From: F1-20-MAGs119 sp041164425
GTDB taxonomy: Bacteria > Actinomycetota > Acidimicrobiia > Acidimicrobiales > Ilumatobacteraceae
Assembly (NCBI GenBank): GCA_041164425.1
Contig: JBEAPO010000153.1
Location: 1 to 31,802 of the forward strand
Direction: 5' to 3'
DNA: 31,802 bases
Shown here: positions 27,742-31,802 of the stretch, piece by piece
How the letters are laid out: the number at the start of each line of letters is the position of its first letter
Position numbering within the stretch: position 1 is the stretch's first letter
Translations under genes and position numbers: made by a program
The notes under the pieces: generated by a model
Databases searched by the model: none
What the model saw: the letters and a program-made list of their open reading frames with translations, nothing else
Told to the model about the DNA's origin: nothing

Positions 27742-29027
27742 CCGCGCACCACACAGTCGTCGCGTTCGGGACCCGTTCCGACCATCGTCACGGGTACACC
27801 GACGTTCTGCTCAACGAGGTTGATGAGTGCCCGTGCGTTCGGGTGAAGATCGGCGTCCGACGTTGCGCCACGCAGCGTTGTCTTCCAACCTGGCAGTGTC
27901 GTGTAAACGGGCTCAACCTCAGCCAATACGTCGATGAGGTCGGGATACCCACCAAGGGTTCCGCCCCCACGTCGGTAATCGGTGCATACCTTCACCTCTT
28001 CGAAAGTGTCGAGAACGTCGAGCTTGGTGAGCGCAATTTCGGTCAGAGAGTTCACGCGGACCGCGTGACGCAACATGACAAGATCGAGCCAACCCGTCCG
28101 ACGACGTCGACCCGTCACGGTTCCGTATTCATGGCCGATGTCGATGAGTGCAGCACCCAGTGCATCGGGTTCACCATTCGCATCCACAAGTTCGGTTGGG
28201 AAAGGTCCGGAACCGACGCGCGTCGTGTACGCCTTGGCAATTCCGACAACACGATTGATGTCACGCGGACCGAGACCCGTTCCCGCACAAGCACCTCCGG
28301 CGATCGGGTTCGACGACGTCACGAATGGGTACGTCCCGTGATCAATGTCGAGAAATGTGGCCTGTGCTCCCTCGAGCAACAACGACGAGCCGCCGGCCAA
28401 GGCGTCGTGGAGTTCGTTCACGGTGTCGGCAATGTACGGGGCGATGCGACGAGCGAGCTCGATGAATCGCGCTCCAATTGCGTCGGCATCGACCGCCGAT
28501 CCTCCGAGAGCCACGAGCACCGCACTCTCTTCTCGTGCACGCTGGCGGACCATTTCGGCAAAACGCCCAGCGTTCAGAACCTCGCCCGCACGGATGCCGA
28601 CACGGCGGGCCTTGTCGGCGTACGCCGGACCAATGCCCTTCAGTGTCGTTCCGATTTTGTCGTCACCGCGCTTGCCCTCGGCCAGTGCATCGTGCGCCTG
28701 GTGCCAGGGGAAAATCAGGTGTGCCCGACTCGACACCCGAAGTTTCGCACACGACACACCACGTGATTCGAGCGTGTCGACTTCATTGAAGAGCGTGGGC
28801 AGATCGACAACGACGCCATTTCCGATGACGGGTGTGACGTGGTCGTACAGCACGCCACTCGGGACAAGTTGCAACGCATACTTCTCGTTGCCAACGACGA
28901 CGGTGTGGCCCGCGTTGTGGCCACCCTGGTAGCGCACAACGTGGGAGTGGTCACGTGACAGGAGGTCGATGACCTTTGCCTTGCCCTCGTCACCCCACTG
29001 TGTACCGACGACAACCGTGACGGGCAT
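27738..29027 (-). CDS. purA: Adenylosuccinate synthetase
   Basis: Joins IMP and aspartate with GTP to make adenylosuccinate. The N-terminal P-loop region reads GTQWGDEGKAK (8-18), with Ala where most have Gly at the second-last place; catalytic D13 and the histidine in NAGHTV are present. Also visible are I-G-T-T-L-K-G-I-G-P-A-Y, the E-G-A-Q-A-T-F-L-D-I-D-H-G-T-Y-P-F-V-T-S-S-N segment and the RRRRTGWLDLV stretch. It has 429 residues, the normal length. It is the first gene of a purA-purB pair. The upstream 54-base gap to the P450 gene has no clear promoter or terminator. Confidence 0.97.
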   Translation of the reverse strand: MPVTVVVGTQWGDEGKAKVIDLLSRDHSHVVRYQGGHNAGHTVVVGNEKYALQLVPSGVLYDHVTPVIGNGVVVDLPTLFNEVDTLESRGVSCAKLRVSSRAHLIFPWHQAHDALAEGKRGDDKIGTTLKGIGPAYADKARRVGIRAGEVLNAGRFAEMVRQRAREESAVLVALGGSAVDADAIGARFIELARRIAPYIADTVNELHDALAGGSSLLLEGAQATFLDIDHGTYPFVTSSNPIAGGACAGTGLGPRDINRVVGIAKAYTTRVGSGPFPTELVDANGEPDALGAALIDIGHEYGTVTGRRRRTGWLDLVMLRHAVRVNSLTEIALTKLDVLDTFEEVKVCTDYRRGGGTLGGYPDLIDVLAEVEPVYTTLPGWKTTLRGATSDADLHPNARALINLVEQNVGVPVTMVGTGPERDDCVVRG

Positions 29028-29081
29028 GAGTGACCGAGCCTCTCTTCGAACCTGCGCGCAGATCCTATCCGCGCGGTGGGC

Positions 29082-30356
29082 TCAGGCAATGTCGAATTCG
29101 ACGAAGAGATTCTTCAGGCCTCGCAATTGGAAGGTCTCCTCGTACTCAAATGTGTTCTCGTTGGTCAGCCGGAAGTCGAGCCACCGATCAGCAAGATGTT
29201 CGAGAGCCACGACACTTTCGAGACGGGACAGGGGTGCCCCGATGCAGAAGTGGACCCCGGCACCGAACGACAGGTGGTCGCGGACGTTCGGACGGTCAGG
29301 CACGAACCGATCGGGCTCCGGGAACACCTCTGGATCGCGATTCGCCGCACTGTACGAGACGAAGATCTTGCTTCCCTTAGGGATGGACACACCCCCGATT
29401 TCCGTGTCGTCGGTTGCAACCCTCTGCAGCGCCTGGGATGGCGTCACCAGACGCAACGACTCTTCGACGATGAGCGCTGCACGCGAACGATCGGATTTCA
29501 GTTTCCGCCACTCGTCTTTGTTTTCGGCGAGCAGATGAATCATCGAGCTGAAAAGCTTTGTCGTGGTTTCGTTTCCTGCTCCGATGAGCGACTGAAGAAC
29601 GCCCATGGACTCTTCCATCGTGAGCTTTCGCGTTCCCGAACCGTCGGCGAGGGGAAGATCGGCGTCTACGAGCATGCTGATGATATCGCTGCGTGGACAC
29701 TCCAACCGCTTGAGAATCTCGCCGTTCATGTAGCGCTGCAGCTCGACAACCCCATGGGCCGCTTCGATGGCTCGATCGTCGGACAGCAGGCAGCCGATAC
29801 CTGCCGTCGTGTCACCCGACCACCGCCGAACGTCGGCCTGCGAATCTTCGGGAAGGTCGAGGGTGCGAATGATGACCCGCACCGGAATCGTGTCGGAAAA
29901 CACCTCGCGCATGTTCACCCGACCGAGCGAGATGAAGCGATCGATCTCTTCCTTCACGATCAACTCGATTGCCCCGCGCATGTTCGCGATAACGCGCGCA
30001 TTGAATGCCCGCGACACCGTGTTGCGATACCGGGTGTGGTCGGGGGGGTCGGCTGTCAGCAACGTTGGCGGCCGCACCCAGCCTGCACTCTTGATCTCGT
30101 CGATTTTCGCCTTCAGGTGCGGCGGTGGCGGCTGGTTCGCAACAGCCCCGTACGCTGACGAGAAAAGTGTTGGGTTCTTCACCACTTTGTTTGCCCACTC
30201 GTACGACGTGACGAAGTAGAAGTCACGCGTTGGGCAGTACCACGCTGGCGAGGTCTGCCTCATCACCTCGTAATAAGGGTGCGGATTTTGATAAAAGGCG
30301 TACGAAAACGGGTCGAAGTCGCGCAATAGTTCCGGCGTCTGGATCGTGTCTCCCAT
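29082..30356 (-). CDS. Cytochrome P450
   Basis: A 424-residue soluble bacterial P450, a heme-thiolate monooxygenase. The I-helix oxygen-activation motif is A-G-N-E-T-T (acid-alcohol pair E-T), the K-helix E-x-x-R is in EESLRL, and the heme loop is FGAGVHFCIGAPLSR with C371 as iron ligand. The N-terminus has no membrane anchor. The start ATG overlaps the stop of the upstream SDR by one base (TGATG), so the two are co-translated. With the SDR and phosphotransferase it may oxidise a hydrophobic substrate such as a terpenoid or steroid, but the substrate cannot be told from sequence. No ferredoxin is encoded nearby. Confidence 0.95.
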   Translation of the reverse strand: MGDTIQTPELLRDFDPFSYAFYQNPHPYYEVMRQTSPAWYCPTRDFYFVTSYEWANKVVKNPTLFSSAYGAVANQPPPPHLKAKIDEIKSAGWVRPPTLLTADPPDHTRYRNTVSRAFNARVIANMRGAIELIVKEEIDRFISLGRVNMREVFSDTIPVRVIIRTLDLPEDSQADVRRWSGDTTAGIGCLLSDDRAIEAAHGVVELQRYMNGEILKRLECPRSDIISMLVDADLPLADGSGTRKLTMEESMGVLQSLIGAGNETTTKLFSSMIHLLAENKDEWRKLKSDRSRAALIVEESLRLVTPSQALQRVATDDTEIGGVSIPKGSKIFVSYSAANRDPEVFPEPDRFVPDRPNVRDHLSFGAGVHFCIGAPLSRLESVVALEHLADRWLDFRLTNENTFEYEETFQLRGLKNLFVEFDIA

Positions 30357-31141
30357 CAGGGCATCAACTTTCCACCGTTCAACATGAACGTCATTCCTGT
30401 TATGAAGTCGGAACCGTGTCCGGCGAGAAACACGGCGAGGGGTCCTCCATCGAGTTCGGGGTCACCGAGTCGTCGCATCGGAAGAGCCTCGCGCAATGCC
30501 TTGACGAACTCGGGTCGGTCTGCCTCCCAGGCGTCGAACGCGTCGGTGCGCAGAGTCGGACTGATGATGTTGACGTTGATTCCCCACTGCCCCCATTCGT
30601 TGGCGGCGGTACGCGACAACGACCGGATCGCCTCTTTCGTCATGTTGTAGGCGGTGTTCCCGGTGGTGCCGAGAATCCCGGACGTCGACGAAAAGTTGAT
30701 GATTTTTCCCCACCCTTTGGCTTTCATCACGGGGAATACGGCTTGCATCCCCCAGAAGGAGGCCATCGCCCCGGTACGAAAGATGTATTCGATCTCATCA
30801 TCGGGAGTTTCTTCGACTCCGTAGTACTTCGTCGACGATCGCGGCGAGGTTTGGGTTCCAAAACCCTGCGCGTTGTTCACAAGAACGTCGACCGTTCCCA
30901 TGTCCGCGATCGCACGATTGATGACCTCGAAAACCTGGTCCCGCTGGCCGACATCGCAGGCGTACGCCCTCGCGGCACCACCTTCGGCCCGAATGTCTTC
31001 GGCAACCTTGTCGACCGTCGCCTGAGTCCGCGACAACAGTGAAACGATGGCGCCTTCCCGTGCGTAGACCCTGGCGATTGCGCGTCCGATACCGCGTCCG
31101 GCACCGGTGACAATCGTGCTCATTCCATCGAGTTGACCCAT
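30356..31141 (-). CDS. Short-chain dehydrogenase/reductase (SDR)
   Basis: A 261-residue classical SDR. The NAD(P) motif is T-G-A-G-R-G-I-G, followed by an R in SLLSRTQ that hints at NADP(H); the structural N-N-A-Q-G is present. The catalytic set is S in INFSSTSG, Y-N-M-T-K and the upstream N. ATG 31141 (MGQLDGMSTIVTG) gives the normal SDR N-terminus. GAGGAG sits directly before it, closer than usual for a ribosome site; ATG 31123 (MSTIVTG) is an alternative. It is 4 bases after the phosphotransferase stop and overlaps the P450 start, forming one operon. It probably oxidises or reduces an alcohol/ketone connected to the P450 substrate. Confidence 0.93.
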   Translation of the reverse strand: MGQLDGMSTIVTGAGRGIGRAIARVYAREGAIVSLLSRTQATVDKVAEDIRAEGGAARAYACDVGQRDQVFEVINRAIADMGTVDVLVNNAQGFGTQTSPRSSTKYYGVEETPDDEIEYIFRTGAMASFWGMQAVFPVMKAKGWGKIINFSSTSGILGTTGNTAYNMTKEAIRSLSRTAANEWGQWGINVNIISPTLRTDAFDAWEADRPEFVKALREALPMRRLGDPELDGGPLAVFLAGHGSDFITGMTFMLNGGKLMP

Positions 31142-31145
31142 CTCC

Positions 31146-31802
31146 TCACCGCGCGATGTAGCGGAGGAGTTGTCGATCTTCGACCGTGGCGGAGTGCCGG
31201 CGGAGACCTTCTTCGGCCAGTTCCTTGCCGCGCGCATTGGCAGGGTCAAAGGCTCCGGCGATGATGATCGGGTAGGAAAGAAGGAACAGAACGCCGACGT
31301 TGTAGTCGTCAATGCACTGTTCGAGTGAGTAGCCCTTGACGCCGTGCTTTTCCACCGCCGCAACGTAATAAGCGAGGAGTTTCTCTTCTTGATCGCGCCG
31401 CACCTTGGTGTCGATTCCCGTTGCAAGCATCCAAGCGATGTCTTGCAGTGGATTCGAGATCATGATGGCCTGCCAATCGACAAGCACCACGGGCTTCAAT
31501 CCGGGCTTTCCGTCACCGAACATCGCGTTGTCCATGCGGGCATCACCGTGAATCACGGTCATCGTGCGTTCGGCCATCAATTGGTGGATCCGACGAAGGG
31601 ATTTCACGTAGTGCTCGATGTTGTCGCGTAGCTCCTGCGTCATGCAGTAGCCGAAATTGGCGAGAGCAGGCTGCCATGTTCCTTCGACGCTCGGCACGAA
31701 TGGCTCGACGTAGGAAGTGTTGATTTGCATCATGTTCTTGAACTTGCCCTCGTACTTTCCCCAGTATTTGGCGTGGAGAGGTGCGAGAGCATCGATAACC
31801 AT
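31146..31802 (-). CDS. Phosphotransferase (APH/EcKinase-like fold), C-terminal part (5' end outside window)
   Basis: The frame is open to the window edge, so the start lies beyond base 31802. The visible 218 residues carry the catalytic loop V-I-H-G-D-A-R-M-D-N and the metal site V-L-V-D-W-Q, followed by N-P-L-Q-D-I-A-W-M-L. A stretch LAPLHAKYWGKY corresponds to F-H-A-A-W-W in the phosphotransferase at 827-1918, so the two belong to the same branch but are diverged. It leads the SDR and P450 genes in one operon. Acceptor substrate unknown. Confidence 0.82.
   Translation of the reverse strand: MVIDALAPLHAKYWGKYEGKFKNMMQINTSYVEPFVPSVEGTWQPALANFGYCMTQELRDNIEHYVKSLRRIHQLMAERTMTVIHGDARMDNAMFGDGKPGLKPVVLVDWQAIMISNPLQDIAWMLATGIDTKVRRDQEEKLLAYYVAAVEKHGVKGYSLEQCIDDYNVGVLFLLSYPIIIAGAFDPANARGKELAEEGLRRHSATVEDRQLLRYIAR

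Noticed and set aside
29045..29080. Possible hairpin between purA and the P450 gene
   Set aside because: The CGCGC/GCGCG pairing is short, with a long loop and no T-run. No terminator can be supported.
1..31802. Mobile elements, CRISPR arrays, prophage or integrase genes
   Set aside because: No transposase, integrase, spaced repeats or attachment sites were seen. The tRNA cluster is followed by an acyltransferase gene without a direct repeat of a tRNA end that I could find by eye.

Overview
The window is GC-rich, densely packed bacterial chromosome, most likely from an Actinomycetota species. Supporting signs are a WhiB7-type regulator, an actinobacterial-style cta cytochrome oxidase operon, clpS followed by a DUF2017 gene, a Glu-Asp-Phe tRNA cluster and many GTG starts. 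Many starts sit 6-9 bases behind a TAnnnT hexamer, which suggests leaderless mRNAs. Placement in the class Acidimicrobiia is my inference from the overall gene mix and is not proven. The genes are ordinary chromosomal ones. I see no insertion sequence, prophage, CRISPR array or plasmid function.

Layout. 1-1918: 3' end of a CaiB/BaiF CoA-transferase and a phosphotransferase. 1919-1981: a short tandem repeat at the convergent end of dut. 1965-4795: dut, orn, an MBL-fold hydrolase and an acyl-ACP thioesterase. 4796-5477: whiB7 behind a leader with an upstream ORF, a strong intrinsic terminator and a candidate antiterminator. 5483-7516: TlpA-like thioredoxin, CcdA and a poly-gamma-glutamate-hydrolase-like protein in one overlapping operon. 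7529-9453 (minus): serS-pdxH. 9497-11133: a two-gene ABC exporter. 11135-20659 (minus): the respiratory oxidase cluster, in transcription order ctaB, a subunit I-like gene, a subunit III-like gene, a CtaF-like/cupredoxin-like fusion, ctaC, ctaD, ctaE, a subunit IV gene and ctaG. 20691-21526: clpS and DUF2017. 21558-21843: three tRNAs. 21878-24834: an OafA-type acyltransferase and, convergent with it, a TesB-like thioesterase. 24867-26429: a cupredoxin-like lipoprotein, pyrE and, divergent from pyrE, a Lys/Arg-rich protein. 26443-29027 (minus): purA-purB. 29082-31802 (minus): phosphotransferase (cut by the window edge), SDR and cytochrome P450.

The most unusual system is in the oxidase cluster. 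The real subunit I (ctaD) keeps all heme/Cu ligands. A second full-length subunit I homologue at 17967-19595 has lost every one of the six metal-ligand histidines, the active-site glutamate and the D-channel aspartate. It still keeps the fold landmarks and an open frame. It is translationally coupled to a degenerate subunit III paralogue and lies just upstream of a membrane protein that ends in a cupredoxin-like domain without a copper site. Together they look like a non-catalytic 'shadow' oxidase module maintained beside the working aa3-type enzyme. The second point of interest is the whiB7 leader, where uORF, terminator and competing antiterminator can all be read from the sequence and fit ribosome-dependent attenuation.
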